Below are positions 20,185-28,307 of a DNA stretch of 64,000 nt, piece by piece (position 1 is the first letter of the stretch; every line of letters starts with the position of its first letter). Source of the DNA: Gammaproteobacteria bacterium. GTDB taxonomy: Bacteria > Pseudomonadota > Gammaproteobacteria > Acidiferrobacterales > Sulfurifustaceae. Both the position numbers and the translations under genes were made by a program. Location of the stretch: contig SCRL01000074.1 of NCBI GenBank assembly GCA_004298065.1, positions 19,516 through 83,515 of the forward strand, read 5' to 3'. The notes beneath the pieces were generated by a model that was given only the letters and a program-made list of their open reading frames with translations, searched no databases and had not been told where the DNA came from.

Positions 20185-21240
20185 ATGACCCGGCTTTTTT
20201 CCGAATTCAAACTGCGCGAACTCTCCTTCCGTAACCGCGTGTTCGTCTCGCCCATGTGCCAGTACTCGGCCACCGACGGCGTACCGAACAACTGGCATCT
20301 CGTTCATCTGGGCTCACGCGCCGTCGGCGGCGCGGGTCTGGTGATGGTCGAGGCCAGCGGCGTCTGCCCGGAAGGACGCATCTCACCGCTCGATCTCGGC
20401 CTGTGGAACGACACGCAGCGCGATGCCTTCAAGCCGATCGTGCAATTCATAAAAGAACAGGGCGCGGTCGCGGCGATCCAGTTGGCGCACGCCGGGCGCA
20501 AGGCCTCGGTGGACGCGCCGTGGAATGACGGCAAGGCGCCGGATAAAGGCTGGGTACCGCTCGCGCCCTCTGCCCTGCCCTTTTCTCCCGACAGCCCCAT
20601 GCCACGCGCGCTGACGAAAGATGAAATTGCCTCTGTCGTGCGCCAGTTCACCGACAGCGCGCAGCGCGCGCTCGACGCCGGCTTCGACGTGGTCGAGGTG
20701 CACATGGCCCACGGCTATCTGCTGCACGAATTCCTGTCGCCGCTCACGAACCGGCGCGACGATGACTATGGCGGTAGCCTGGAGAACCGCATGCGCCTGC
20801 CGCTCGCAGTCGCCAAAGCCGTGCGTGACTTGTGGCCGAAGCACTTGCCGGTGTTCGTGCGCATCTCGGCGACGGATTGGGTGGACGGCGGCTGGGATCT
20901 GGCCCAATCGGTCGAGCTCTCGAAACGCCTGAAGGAAATCGGCATCGACCTGATCGACTGCTCCAGCGGCGGGCTCACGCCGGACGCGCAAATCCCCGCC
21001 GCGCCCAACTTTCAGGTGCCGTTCGCAACCGAGATTCGCAAGAAGGCGAACATCGCCACCGGCGCCGTCGGACTCATCACCGAGCCGCACCAGGCCGAGG
21101 AGATTATTTCGAACGGCTTGGCGGACGTGGTGCTGATGGCGCGCGAATTCCTGCGCAGCCCTTACTGGCCACTGCACGCCGCGCGCCGGCTGAACGCGGA
21201 GATCGCCTGGCCGAGACAATATTTGAGAGCGAAACCATAG
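20185..21240 (+). CDS. Old yellow enzyme family ene-reductase (YqjM-like)
   Basis: The 351-residue FMN enzyme has the features of the thermophilic-like/YqjM class: VSPMCQYSA near residue 20 (with the regulatory Cys), AAIQLAHAGRKAS, VVEVHMAHGYLLHEFLSPLTN with the substrate-binding His pair, and YGGSLENRMRL. Such enzymes reduce activated C=C bonds with NAD(P)H. The start at 20185 is chosen because the upstream extension lacks similarity; the nearby ATG at 20180 stops at once. The physiological substrate is unknown. Confidence 0.92.
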   Translation: MTRLFSEFKLRELSFRNRVFVSPMCQYSATDGVPNNWHLVHLGSRAVGGAGLVMVEASGVCPEGRISPLDLGLWNDTQRDAFKPIVQFIKEQGAVAAIQLAHAGRKASVDAPWNDGKAPDKGWVPLAPSALPFSPDSPMPRALTKDEIASVVRQFTDSAQRALDAGFDVVEVHMAHGYLLHEFLSPLTNRRDDDYGGSLENRMRLPLAVAKAVRDLWPKHLPVFVRISATDWVDGGWDLAQSVELSKRLKEIGIDLIDCSSGGLTPDAQIPAAPNFQVPFATEIRKKANIATGAVGLITEPHQAEEIISNGLADVVLMAREFLRSPYWPLHAARRLNAEIAWPRQYLRAKP

Positions 21241-21365
21241 ATGCCGCCATTTCGGGGTTTATCCGGCCGCGCATGTTGACCTGCATCAACGAAATCGGGC
21301 CCGGCAAGGTCGAAGCTTAAGCGTCTGAAGTGATCGCCCGTCTTTCTGCCTGAAGGAGGACAACC

Positions 21366-21683
21366 ATGGACGCAGCAGCTGGAACCGATGTGGCAAAAGA
21401 AAAACTGGTCAAGGATTTCAAGGCCGTGGTCGCGGATACCGAGGAACTGCTCAAGGCAACCGCCAGTTTGACCGGCGACAAGGTTGCCGCCGCGCGCGCC
21501 CGGGCCGAGGAAAGCCTGACGGCGGCCAAGCAACGGCTCGCCGATATGGGTGAGGACTTGGTCGACAAAACCAAGGCCGCCGCGCGCAAGACCGATGAGT
21601 TGGTGCATGAGCACCCGTGGTCAGCGGTCGGCATCGGCGCAACGGTGGGGTTTCTGCTCGGCATGCTGATCAGCCGTCGCTAG
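21366..21683 (+). CDS. ElaB/YqjD-family (DUF883) membrane-anchored protein
   Basis: The 105-residue product has a long amphipathic helical region with many Ala and charged residues, then a C-terminal hydrophobic anchor (SAVGIGATVGFLLGML) ending in SRR. This is the ElaB/YqjD architecture of ribosome-associated, inner-membrane proteins. A strong ribosome site (AAGGAGGACAACC) precedes it. It heads a three-gene set with YqjE- and YqjK-like proteins. Confidence 0.88.
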   Translation: MDAAAGTDVAKEKLVKDFKAVVADTEELLKATASLTGDKVAAARARAEESLTAAKQRLADMGEDLVDKTKAAARKTDELVHEHPWSAVGIGATVGFLLGMLISRR

Positions 21684-21688
21684 CGGCG

Positions 21689-22090
21689 ATGAGCGACTCC
21701 GAAAGCAGCGCTGGCCACGCCACGGGCCTGCTGGCGTCGTTGCAGCGGCTGCTCGCGACCCTGATCGAGATCGTGCAGACGCGGGTGGCGATCGTCGCCA
21801 CCGAGTATGAAGAAGAGCGCGAGCGCATCCGCGAACTGGTCGTCTTCGGCTTCCTCGCGCTGTTCTTCGTCAGCCTCGGGGTCGTGCTGCTTACGCTGTT
21901 CGTGGTCATGCTGCTCTGGGAAACCCATCGCCTGTACGTGATGGGCGGTTTCGCCCTGTTGTACCTCGGGCTCGGCGTCGCGGCTGTGGTCTTCCTGCGT
22001 CGGCGGCTGAAATCCCGGCCCAGACTGTTCGCCACCACCCTGGCGGAATTCGCCAAGGACCGGGACCAGCTGACGCCTCCCCAAACATGA
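21689..22090 (+). CDS. YqjE-like phage-holin-family membrane protein
   Basis: The 133-residue protein has a soluble N-terminal helix (LLASLQRLLATLIEIVQTR), a charged stretch, and two transmembrane helices (about residues 50-75 and 83-105), as in the YqjE / holin superfamily III proteins. It starts five bases after the ElaB-like gene and overlaps the next gene by four bases (ATGA). Conserved synteny supports the call. The function is unknown; it is not a phage gene here. Confidence 0.87.
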   Translation: MSDSESSAGHATGLLASLQRLLATLIEIVQTRVAIVATEYEEERERIRELVVFGFLALFFVSLGVVLLTLFVVMLLWETHRLYVMGGFALLYLGLGVAAVVFLRRRLKSRPRLFATTLAEFAKDRDQLTPPQT

Positions 22091-22380
22091 ACACGCTGGC
22101 AACCGTCGCGCGCCGCCGGGCGGCGCTGGTGGAACAGGCAGCGGCGCAGCGCGGTGCGCTCGGCCGTCTGGTCGAACCGTGGCGCAAACCGCTGGCGCTC
22201 GCGGACCGCGGGATCGAGATCGTCCGGCGCCTGCGCGCGCATCCGTTCGCCGTCGCGACCGGCGTTGCACTGCTCGTCTGGCTGGGGCGCGGCAGGCTGA
22301 GCGGATGGACAGGGCGCATCTTGGCGGTGTGGCAACTTTATTCATCCCTGCGAAGCCCGCGCCAGAAAAATCGCGCCTGA
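22087..22380 (+). CDS. YqjK-like protein
   Basis: The 97-residue product is basic and arginine-rich, with one hydrophobic helix near residues 53-66 (PFAVATGVALLVWL). Its position after the YqjE-like gene, with a four-base overlap, matches YqjK in enterobacteria. The sequence itself is weakly conserved, so the call leans on context. Confidence 0.75.
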   Translation: MNTLATVARRRAALVEQAAAQRGALGRLVEPWRKPLALADRGIEIVRRLRAHPFAVATGVALLVWLGRGRLSGWTGRILAVWQLYSSLRSPRQKNRA

Positions 22381-22465
22381 TCGCCCTTCCCGAAAACAGC
22401 ATCTTGCCGAGCGAGTTGAAAAACGCCACGGATAGCATTTTTTAACAAACTGATAGACTGGCGCG

Positions 22466-23125
22466 ATGGATTTCAATCTCACACCGCTCCTGCACCTGCT
22501 CGCGGCGCTGGCGGCCGGCGGGCTGATCGGCCTCGAACGCAGCCACCACGGCCGGCCCGCGGGCTTCCGCACCCACGCGCTGGTCTGCCTCGCCTCGGGC
22601 GCGCTCATGCAGTTGCCGGCACTGCATGTCACGGATATCGACGCCGGTCGCCTGGCGCAGGGCATCATGACCGGTATCGGCTTCCTCGGGGCCGGCGTGA
22701 TCATGAAGGAACGCCTGTCGATCCGCGGCCTCACCACCGCCGCCTCGATCTGGATCACGGCGGCGATCGGCATCCTGCTCGGACTCGGACACTACGTCAT
22801 CGGCGGCGCCGTGACCGCACTTACGCTCAGCGTGCTGGCGTTGTTCCGCTGGATCGAGGTGCGCATGCCGACGCAGCACTACGCGCGCCTGGAAGTGAAG
22901 ACCCGTGCCAAGGTTCGCGTGCCGCTCGATGACGTACTCGCGCTCGCGCGCCAACACGGCTGCGAGCCGGCCAATCCGAATTACGCCCTGCAGGATGACG
23001 GCAAGACGTTCGCCTACGACGTGGTCCTCACCACCGGCAACTGGGATAATTACCGGTTGCTGGCCGACGCGCTCGCGGACAATCCGAAAATTCCGGAATT
23101 CAAGATCAGCCCGGCGAGCCAGTAG
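22466..23125 (+). CDS. MgtC/SapB-family membrane protein
   Basis: The 219-residue protein has four N-terminal transmembrane segments with the MgtC family motifs GGLIGLERSHHGRPAGFRTH and GIGFLGAGVIMKE, and TTAASIWITAAIG, followed by a soluble ACT-like C-terminal domain (about 140-219). MgtC-type proteins are linked to magnesium homeostasis and to control of F1Fo ATP synthase in pathogens. In environmental bacteria the role is undefined. Confidence 0.92.
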   Translation: MDFNLTPLLHLLAALAAGGLIGLERSHHGRPAGFRTHALVCLASGALMQLPALHVTDIDAGRLAQGIMTGIGFLGAGVIMKERLSIRGLTTAASIWITAAIGILLGLGHYVIGGAVTALTLSVLALFRWIEVRMPTQHYARLEVKTRAKVRVPLDDVLALARQHGCEPANPNYALQDDGKTFAYDVVLTTGNWDNYRLLADALADNPKIPEFKISPASQ

Positions 23126-23153
23126 CGTCGGCCGGCCGCTGCCCCAAATTTTT

Positions 23154-23720
23154 CTACTTCGTGCCCGCCGCGGCCTGCAATGCCTTGAGGTCGGCGATTA
23201 CCTCGCGGCTGTGGGTCGTGGGATCGACTTCGCGGTAAATCCGGGCGATGCGTCCCTGCGGGTCGATGAGGAAAGTGTGGCGACGCGCGAACTTGAGCGG
23301 CCACACGCCCCAGAGCGCGCCGTAGCGTTTCGCCACCACCCCGTCAGGATCGACCAGCAACGGAAACGGCAGGCTGTATTTCTTCGCGAATGCGGCATGG
23401 CTCTCGCGGGAGTCGATGCTGACGCCAAGGATGTCCGCGTCTAGCCGCTGCACCGCCGCATAGTCGTCGCGGAACTTGCAGGCCTCGGTGGTGCAGCCCG
23501 GGGTGTCGTCCTTGGGGTAGAAATAGAGCACCACCCAGCGCTGGCGATGGTTCGCGAGGGTTCGCGCTACGCCGTTCTGGTCCACCAGCGAGAAATCCGG
23601 GGCCGGACTGCCGACCGTCATTTCCTTCTCCTCGGCCTGGGCCGTGGCGCTATCGAGACCGAGCGCGAGGATGCCCAGGCCCATCAACAGCGAAGCGGCA
23701 ATCTTTACAAGGCGGCGCAT
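23154..23720 (-). CDS. Bcp/PrxQ-type peroxiredoxin, probably exported
   Basis: The start at 23720 (MRRLVKI) gives 188 residues with a signal peptide ending near ATAQA. The thioredoxin-fold domain has the PrxQ motif DDTPGCTTEACKFRDD with the peroxidatic cysteine and a second cysteine five residues later, as in atypical two-Cys Bcp enzymes. It reduces peroxides, here likely in the periplasm, which is less usual than the cytosolic Bcp. It converges with mgtC. Confidence 0.9.
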   Translation of the reverse strand: MRRLVKIAASLLMGLGILALGLDSATAQAEEKEMTVGSPAPDFSLVDQNGVARTLANHRQRWVVLYFYPKDDTPGCTTEACKFRDDYAAVQRLDADILGVSIDSRESHAAFAKKYSLPFPLLVDPDGVVAKRYGALWGVWPLKFARRHTFLIDPQGRIARIYREVDPTTHSREVIADLKALQAAAGTK

Positions 23721-23819
23721 GCCCGTACCTGGGTTAATGCCGTATTTCCAAAGTCTGATCCCGGCACGCGCGCCTATCAAGGCCCGGGGTTTTGAATCTC
23801 TGCAATATTTGTGGGGCCG

Positions 23820-24293
23820 CTATTTGGTTTTCTGATGCGCGGCGTGCAGCGCGCGCTCGCGCGCCGCGACCTGCGTGGCGCGCGGGACGTGCAGCAGATC
23901 GGCGACCTTGTGCACCAGCGTGCGCTCGAAGCGGTCGATCTCGCGGTCGGCGGACGCCACCTGCCACATGAGCTCGATCACGTGCTCCTTCTGCGCGGCG
24001 GTGAAGTGCTGGTTGATGAGCGCGGTGAACTGGTAATAATCCGTAGCCCCCGTCGCCTCGGCCTCCGCCAGGCGCAGCAACGAGTCGGTTTCCTCGGCGG
24101 TGAGGTCGAATTTCTCCCGAATCGCGGTGGTCACCGCGTGCCGCTCGGCCTCCTTGATCTCGCCGTCCATGCGCATGACCTCGAACAGCAGCGCGGCCGT
24201 GGCCACGCGCAGCGCGTGCTGCGCGCCTTCGCCCTGCTCTTTGCCCGTCGGGCGGATGTGGTGGTCGAAGAATTGCTTGAGGTTTTGCAGCAT
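23820..24293 (-). CDS. TerB-family protein
   Basis: The 157-residue all-helical protein matches the TerB (tellurite resistance B-like) fold, with the acidic VMRMDGEIKEAERHAV and the second repeat ASADREIDRFERTLV, which can bind metal. Stand-alone TerB proteins are widespread and mostly uncharacterised. It is divergent from the RNA-binding protein gene. Confidence 0.88.
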   Translation of the reverse strand: MLQNLKQFFDHHIRPTGKEQGEGAQHALRVATAALLFEVMRMDGEIKEAERHAVTTAIREKFDLTAEETDSLLRLAEAEATGATDYYQFTALINQHFTAAQKEHVIELMWQVASADREIDRFERTLVHKVADLLHVPRATQVAARERALHAAHQKTK

Positions 24294-24349
24294 GGGGCGC
24301 GGATTTTACCGCAGCGGGGCCGTTCAAACCCGCAGGCTGCCTGAAATTC

Positions 24350-24358
24350 TGGTATAGT
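24350..24358 (+). promoter_or_regulatory. Extended -10 promoter of the RRM gene
   Basis: TGG followed by TATAGT (24353-24358) fits an extended -10 element. No clear -35 is visible. It would give a 5' leader of about 140 bases before the start at 24506, which would be long enough for temperature-dependent control. Confidence 0.5.
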
Positions 24359-24505
24359 GGGGCCCGGTCGATCGCACGACCGCCCGCTTATCGTCTGTCT
24401 CTCCACCCCACTCCCGCCTGCCGGGCCTGGATGGCGAACGTTTCGGCAATTTCAGGCCGACGGTCCCCGTTGCGACGGGCCCCTTCACCGACACGAGGAC
24501 TTTGC

Positions 24506-24778
24506 ATGTTGACCTTGTTCGTAGGCAATTTGTCTCCCGACACGCGCGAGGCCGATCTGCGCGAGCTGTTTGCGCCGTACGGCACCGTGCGCGGGCTCAA
24601 GCTCGCGACCGACGTCTTCAGCGGCAAGTGCCGCGGCATCGGCTTTGTCGATATGGAGGGCCACGAGGCACGTGCCGCCATCGCCGGGTTGAACGGCAAG
24701 ACCTTCAAGGACCGATCGCTCAAGGTCGCCCAGGAACGCCCCGAGGCGCAGCGCCGCGGCGGCCGGTCGCGGCGCTAA
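24506..24778 (+). CDS. RRM-type RNA-binding protein
   Basis: The 90-residue protein is a single RNA recognition motif with RNP2 (LFVGNL) at residues 4-9 and RNP1 (KCRGIGFVDM) at about 43-52, ending in an Arg-rich tail (RRGGRSRR). Small bacterial RRM proteins bind RNA and are often cold-induced. The ATG at 24506 follows ACGAGGAC. It is four bases ahead of the next gene. Confidence 0.93.
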   Translation: MLTLFVGNLSPDTREADLRELFAPYGTVRGLKLATDVFSGKCRGIGFVDMEGHEARAAIAGLNGKTFKDRSLKVAQERPEAQRRGGRSRR

Positions 24779-24782
24779 GCCC

Positions 24783-25055
24783 ATGGCCGAGCCGAAAATT
24801 GCCACGACCCTGGCGCCGGTGTTCGCAGTGACCAGCGTCGAGAAGACCCACGCCCCCGACGGCGGATCGGACCAGGACTGGTACCGCTATGTGCTCACCA
24901 GCGGCCGCTCCACCATCACCGGACATCGGCGCGGGTCAGCCAAGTGTGTGCACGCCTACGCCAGCGAGTGCGCCGACCAGTTGAACACGCGCGCCGCGCT
25001 CGGCCAGTCGATCTGGAACCCGCGCGGGCGCAAACCCGGCGCGGCCGCCAAGTAG
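24783..25055 (+). CDS. Hypothetical protein after the RRM gene
   Basis: The 90-residue protein has an N-terminal half with FAVTSVEKTHAPDGGSDQDWYRYVLTSG and a basic C-terminus (NPRGRKPGAAAK). I do not recognise a named family. The four-base gap to the RRM gene suggests co-transcription and perhaps a role near RNA. The basic tail fits nucleic acid contact, but that is inference. Confidence 0.7.
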   Translation: MAEPKIATTLAPVFAVTSVEKTHAPDGGSDQDWYRYVLTSGRSTITGHRRGSAKCVHAYASECADQLNTRAALGQSIWNPRGRKPGAAAK

Positions 25056-25061
25056 TAATGC

Positions 25062-25091
25062 AAAAAAAAGACCCCGCCAAGTGGCGGGGTC
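25062..25091 (-). terminator. Terminator of the cold-shock gene
   Basis: On the minus strand a nine-base GC stem (GACCCCGCC with GGCGGGGTC) is followed by eight T residues. It ends the cspA-like transcript, about 50 bases after its stop. The second hairpin, at 25108-25130, has a perfect nine-base stem (CGGCAACGC with GCGTTGCCG). Confidence 0.88.
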
Positions 25092-25141
25092 TCATACAAA
25101 CCTGCTTCGGCAACGCGCGTGGCGTTGCCGTAGGTCGAAGC

Positions 25142-25345
25142 CTAGGCCGGCTGTACGTCCGCGGCCGACGGCCCCTTCGGGCTCTGCTCCAGACGGAACG
25201 TCACCTTCTGACCCTCAGCCAGCGACTTGAAGCCGCTGCCGGCGATCGCGGAGTGATGCACGAACACATCCTTGCCGCCGTCGCTCGGGGTGATGAAGCC
25301 GAAACCCTTGGCGTCGTTAAACCACTTCACAGTTCCTGTAATCAC
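25142..25345 (-). CDS. CspA-family cold-shock protein
   Basis: The 67-residue protein is a single cold-shock domain with RNP1 KGFGFI and RNP2 VFVHHS. It binds single-stranded RNA or DNA and can melt RNA structures in the cold. The start is GTG at 25345, with GAGGT nearby. A leader of about 130 bases and a minus-strand TATAGT at 25483-25488 suggest the usual long structured 5' UTR. A perfect 16-base palindrome lies at 25373-25388 within it. Confidence 0.96.
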   Translation of the reverse strand: MITGTVKWFNDAKGFGFITPSDGGKDVFVHHSAIAGSGFKSLAEGQKVTFRLEQSPKGPSAADVQPA

Positions 25346-25372
25346 GAAAATACCTCGGTAGATTGAGTTGAT

Positions 25373-25388
25373 ATGAGCTGCAGCTCAT
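25373..25388. other. Perfect palindrome in the cold-shock leader
   Basis: ATGAGCTGCAGCTCAT is a complete 16-base palindrome about 28 bases upstream of the cspA-like start. The 357-base gap (25346-25702) also holds a TATAGT on the minus strand and the upstream region of the DsrC-like gene. I see no coding potential in it. Confidence 0.45.
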
Positions 25389-25676
25389 TCCTGAACGTGG
25401 CACTTCGGGAGTAACTTCCATGAAGGAGGAACTGCCGGACTGACGAAGAGGAGCGTTCTGCAACGCCCGGCCACTATACCCGAACCCGTGGGGAATACCA
25501 CCGTTATTTTCACACGCCGGCTGGTCGTTTTCGGCTGTCTACCGTGCATTAGCAGGCTTGATTGGACTACCACAGGCAGTGCGCCGAGGATGGCCAATGC
25601 GCATCTATTCCTCGGCGCGCCCTCTCCGCTGTTGCAAAACACCGGCCGTTCCGTAACCCGCTTAATGCTCCACCCC

Positions 25677-25690
25677 GTGACGCACGTCAC
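25677..25690. promoter_or_regulatory. Inverted repeat upstream of the DsrC-like gene
   Basis: GTGAC and GTCAC, four bases apart, lie 13 bases upstream of the start codon. This could be a regulator site or a leader hairpin. It is short, so chance is possible. Confidence 0.3.
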
Positions 25691-25702
25691 AAGGACAGGC
25701 AC

Positions 25703-26074
25703 ATGGAACAATTCACTATTGATCCGCAGGAAACCGAAACCTCCGGCCGCGACGTCAGCGACCGCCAGCTGGAACTGGCAGACCAGCGCTGGTGCCGCGA
25801 CAAATCCCTGGCGCTGGCCCAACTCGAAGGCGCCGATTTCAACGACGAGCATTGGGCCGTGGTTATTTTCCTGCGCCGGTATTATCTGGAGTACGGCTTG
25901 CCGATTGCGGCGCGGGTAACCGCCAAGGCGCTCAAGGAACACTTCGCCGGCCAGGGCGGCAACAAGTATCTGCACCGGCTGTTCGCCGGCGGCCCGGTGA
26001 CGCAAGGCAGCCGGCTCGCCAGCCTACGCACCCCTGCGTACGCCACCGACCCGTCGTTCGGCACCAGCTATTAA
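25703..26074 (+). CDS. DsrC/TusE-family protein lacking the C-terminal cysteines
   Basis: The 123-residue protein has the DsrC/TusE core: FNDEHWAVVIFLRRYYLEYG and the LHRLFAGGPVTQGSRLASL segment. DsrC ends in a flexible arm with two cysteines and TusE with one; this protein ends DPSFGTSY with none, so it cannot carry sulfur in the known way. Such homologues have been called RspA and proposed to be regulatory. One internal cysteine (WCRDK) is not in the arm. A close relative without cysteines is encoded at 48147. It is followed 20 bases later by a small gene. Confidence 0.85.
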   Translation: MEQFTIDPQETETSGRDVSDRQLELADQRWCRDKSLALAQLEGADFNDEHWAVVIFLRRYYLEYGLPIAARVTAKALKEHFAGQGGNKYLHRLFAGGPVTQGSRLASLRTPAYATDPSFGTSY

Positions 26075-26094
26075 TCTTTCTTAAGAAGCACTCC

Positions 26095-26391
26095 ATGAAC
26101 CATGACACGATAGTAATTCAAGCACCCACTCTCAGCCTCGCCGCCACCAACTTGGTTGCGATGGATTACATGCCGCGCGACCAGGAACAAAGCCGCCGAC
26201 TCCACGAGCCGACGTGCATGATCAACAGCATTGACCCAATCACCGGCCACGACATCGGGAATGTGACCGGCCATCCGCACCTCACCGATGGCATCCTGAC
26301 CGTCTACTTCATCGCGCAACTCGTCCGGCAGCGTCATCCCGAAGCCGAGGCCAACGGCATTGGCTGGACCAGCCGGGCGCTGGGGCTCTAG
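26095..26391 (+). CDS. Hypothetical protein after the DsrC-like gene
   Basis: The 98-residue frame (ATG 26095) is protein-like: it has SIDPITGHDIGNVTGHPHLTDG in the middle and a helical end with VYFIAQLVRQRHPEAE. I do not recognise the family. The ribosome site (AAGAAG) is weak. Co-transcription with the DsrC-like gene is plausible from the 20-base gap. The alternative is a non-coding tail before nhaA, which points the other way. Confidence 0.5.
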   Translation: MNHDTIVIQAPTLSLAATNLVAMDYMPRDQEQSRRLHEPTCMINSIDPITGHDIGNVTGHPHLTDGILTVYFIAQLVRQRHPEAEANGIGWTSRALGL

Positions 26392-26548
26392 TACGCCATC
26401 GCGCAGGTCGTTTGCCCGTCGGTCCGTTTCTCCGGTCGCGCGCTTGAATGCGTCGGCTGAAGCGACTTGTCAGTCTCCCGCCACGGTAGCCCACGGGCTG
26501 CACCCTTGGCCATTGCTCGACGCTAAAATGCTTCGCCGCCTCGCCGCG

Positions 26549-27898
26549 TCAACCCCGATCCACTTCCGGATGCTGTCCACGCGCGGGCCACCACTTCAAA
26601 AGCGCGAGACCCGCCACCGCGGAAAAAACGGATGCCAGGAAGATTCCCAGTTTGGCGCTGTCCAGCAGACTCTCGTTGAAGGCCAGTTTGGCGATAAACA
26701 GCGCCATCGTGAAACCGATACCGGCGAGCAGGCCGCCACCCGCCAGCAACCTCCAACTGAGATCCGCCGGGCGGATCGCAAGATTCGAACGCACTGCCAG
26801 CCAACTGAAGGTCAGGACACCGATGGGTTTGCCAAGGGCGAAGCCGACAAATACCGCCACCGCGACGGAATTGCCGAGATCGCCCACCGATAGCGGCAAC
26901 CCGGCGTTGGCGAATGCGAAGAGCGGCACAATGACAAAACCGACCCACGGGTGCAGCACGATCTCCAACCGTTCGACCGGAGACAAGGCCTCGCGTGCGG
27001 CGACCTCAGCCACCTGCAATGTCTTCCGGTCCTTTGTGTGACCGCTGCCGACGTCGCCGGCCGGGTGCGCGACGACCTGGCCCAGGATGGCATATAAACG
27101 CTCGTCGCTGACCCATCTGCGGGCCGGCGTCATCAATCCGAGGATCACCCCGGTGATCGTTGCGTGGATCCCGGACGCATCCACCGCGAGCCAGATGAAG
27201 CCGCCCACCAGCAAGTAGAGCGGAAAACCCCGGAAACCGATCAGCGCCATAACGCGCACAACGGCGACACCCAGTGCACCCAGGACGAGTGCGCCCCAGA
27301 CAATATGACTGCTGTAACCGATGGCCACGACCAGAATGGCGCCGATGTCATCAACGATTGCGAGCGACAGCATGAACACGCGCAGGCTTTGGGGAATGCG
27401 CGGTCCCAGCAGCGCCAGACAACCGATGACAAATGCGGTGTCGGTGGCCATGACCGTGCCCCAACCGTGCTGGCCGGGCTGGCCCCATTGCAGCATCAGA
27501 TACAACGCCGCCGGCACGAGCATGCCGCCCAGCGCCGCCGCAATGGACAGCGCAGCCACGCGCGGATTCTGGAGCTCGCCCAGAACCAGTTCTCGCTTCA
27601 GCTCCAGCGCGACGAGAAAGAAAAACAACGTCATCAGACCGTCATTGATCCAATCCCTCAACGAACGGCCGAACTCGAATGCGCCGATCTGAAGACCTAC
27701 CTGGGTTTCCCAGACGTCAAGGAAGACGCGCGCCCATGGCGAGTTGGATAGAACGAGCGCGGCAACGGCGGAAAACAAAAGAATGGCGCCGCCGGCGGAC
27801 TCGATGCGCAGGAACCGTGAAAACGGTTCCGTCAACCGGTCGACGAACTCCTTCGGCAATCGAGTGATCATTGTATTTGCCTGTCGATCTTCACTCAT
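26549..27898 (-). CDS. nhaA: Na+/H+ antiporter NhaA
   Basis: The 449-residue protein matches NhaA along its length. It has about 12 hydrophobic segments, the GLMTLFFFLVALELKREL motif, and the paired aspartates in LSLAIVDDIGAILVVAI, which carry the ion. A second start ten codons in (MITRLPKEF) is possible. It exchanges cytoplasmic sodium for protons at alkaline pH. An insertion with DVGSGHTKDRKTLQ near residue 290 is in the variable loop. Confidence 0.96.
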   Translation of the reverse strand: MSEDRQANTMITRLPKEFVDRLTEPFSRFLRIESAGGAILLFSAVAALVLSNSPWARVFLDVWETQVGLQIGAFEFGRSLRDWINDGLMTLFFFLVALELKRELVLGELQNPRVAALSIAAALGGMLVPAALYLMLQWGQPGQHGWGTVMATDTAFVIGCLALLGPRIPQSLRVFMLSLAIVDDIGAILVVAIGYSSHIVWGALVLGALGVAVVRVMALIGFRGFPLYLLVGGFIWLAVDASGIHATITGVILGLMTPARRWVSDERLYAILGQVVAHPAGDVGSGHTKDRKTLQVAEVAAREALSPVERLEIVLHPWVGFVIVPLFAFANAGLPLSVGDLGNSVAVAVFVGFALGKPIGVLTFSWLAVRSNLAIRPADLSWRLLAGGGLLAGIGFTMALFIAKLAFNESLLDSAKLGIFLASVFSAVAGLALLKWWPARGQHPEVDRG

Positions 27899-27932
27899 AG
27901 CAAGAGGACTAATTGCTTTCCATGTGGCAATC

Positions 27933-27945
27933 GGGGTCAGGCCCC
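27933..27945. repeat. GGGGTCAG-type palindrome
   Basis: GGGG and CCCC arms flank TCAGG, upstream of nhaA. Similar GGGGTCAGNCCCC palindromes recur in REP-like repeats near RAYT transposases, from memory. Only one copy is seen here and no transposase. Confidence 0.35.
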
Positions 27946-27960
27946 AATTGTCCCGATATT

Positions 27961-28005
27961 AGCGAGAACTGTGCTCTGATCTAACCCGCGCCGAAAGTTC
28001 TCGCT
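27961..28005. other. Long-loop inverted repeat between nhaA and the small lipoprotein
   Basis: AGCGAGAACT (27961-27970) is exactly complementary to AGTTCTCGCT (27996-28005), a ten-base stem with a 25-base loop. It lies in the divergent region and could be an operator pair or an RNA structure. Confidence 0.4.
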
Positions 28006-28091
28006 GGCGCCGGGAAAACCGTGGCTTGTCCCCGACGCTGCGTACCCGTCGTCTATGCTTGGCCAAGAGACAGACACAACGGAGATCAGCC

Positions 28092-28295
28092 ATGCGATAC
28101 CCAATCGTCATTGTACTGGCGTTGGGCCTGAGCGGTTGCGGAGCCGAAGTCACCGGCACCGCGGCCGTCGTCGGCGCGGCCAAGGTCAAAGAAGCCGAAC
28201 AGGCGCAGAAACAGCAGGAACAGATTAAACAACAACTGGGAGCTGCCGCTGAGCTTGAACGCCAGCGACTTAAAGCAGCGGCCGAGGAACAGTAG
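28092..28295 (+). CDS. Small lipoprotein with coiled-coil tail
   Basis: The 67-residue product has a signal peptide with lipobox LSGC (Cys at about residue 16), a Gly/Ala-rich linker, then a charged helix rich in Gln, Glu and Lys (KVKEAEQAQKQQEQIKQQLG). It is probably an outer-membrane-anchored small protein. No family is recognised. It converges with the 28308 gene. Confidence 0.72.
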   Translation: MRYPIVIVLALGLSGCGAEVTGTAAVVGAAKVKEAEQAQKQQEQIKQQLGAAAELERQRLKAAAEEQ

Positions 28296-28307
28296 CCGGT
28301 CTATGCG

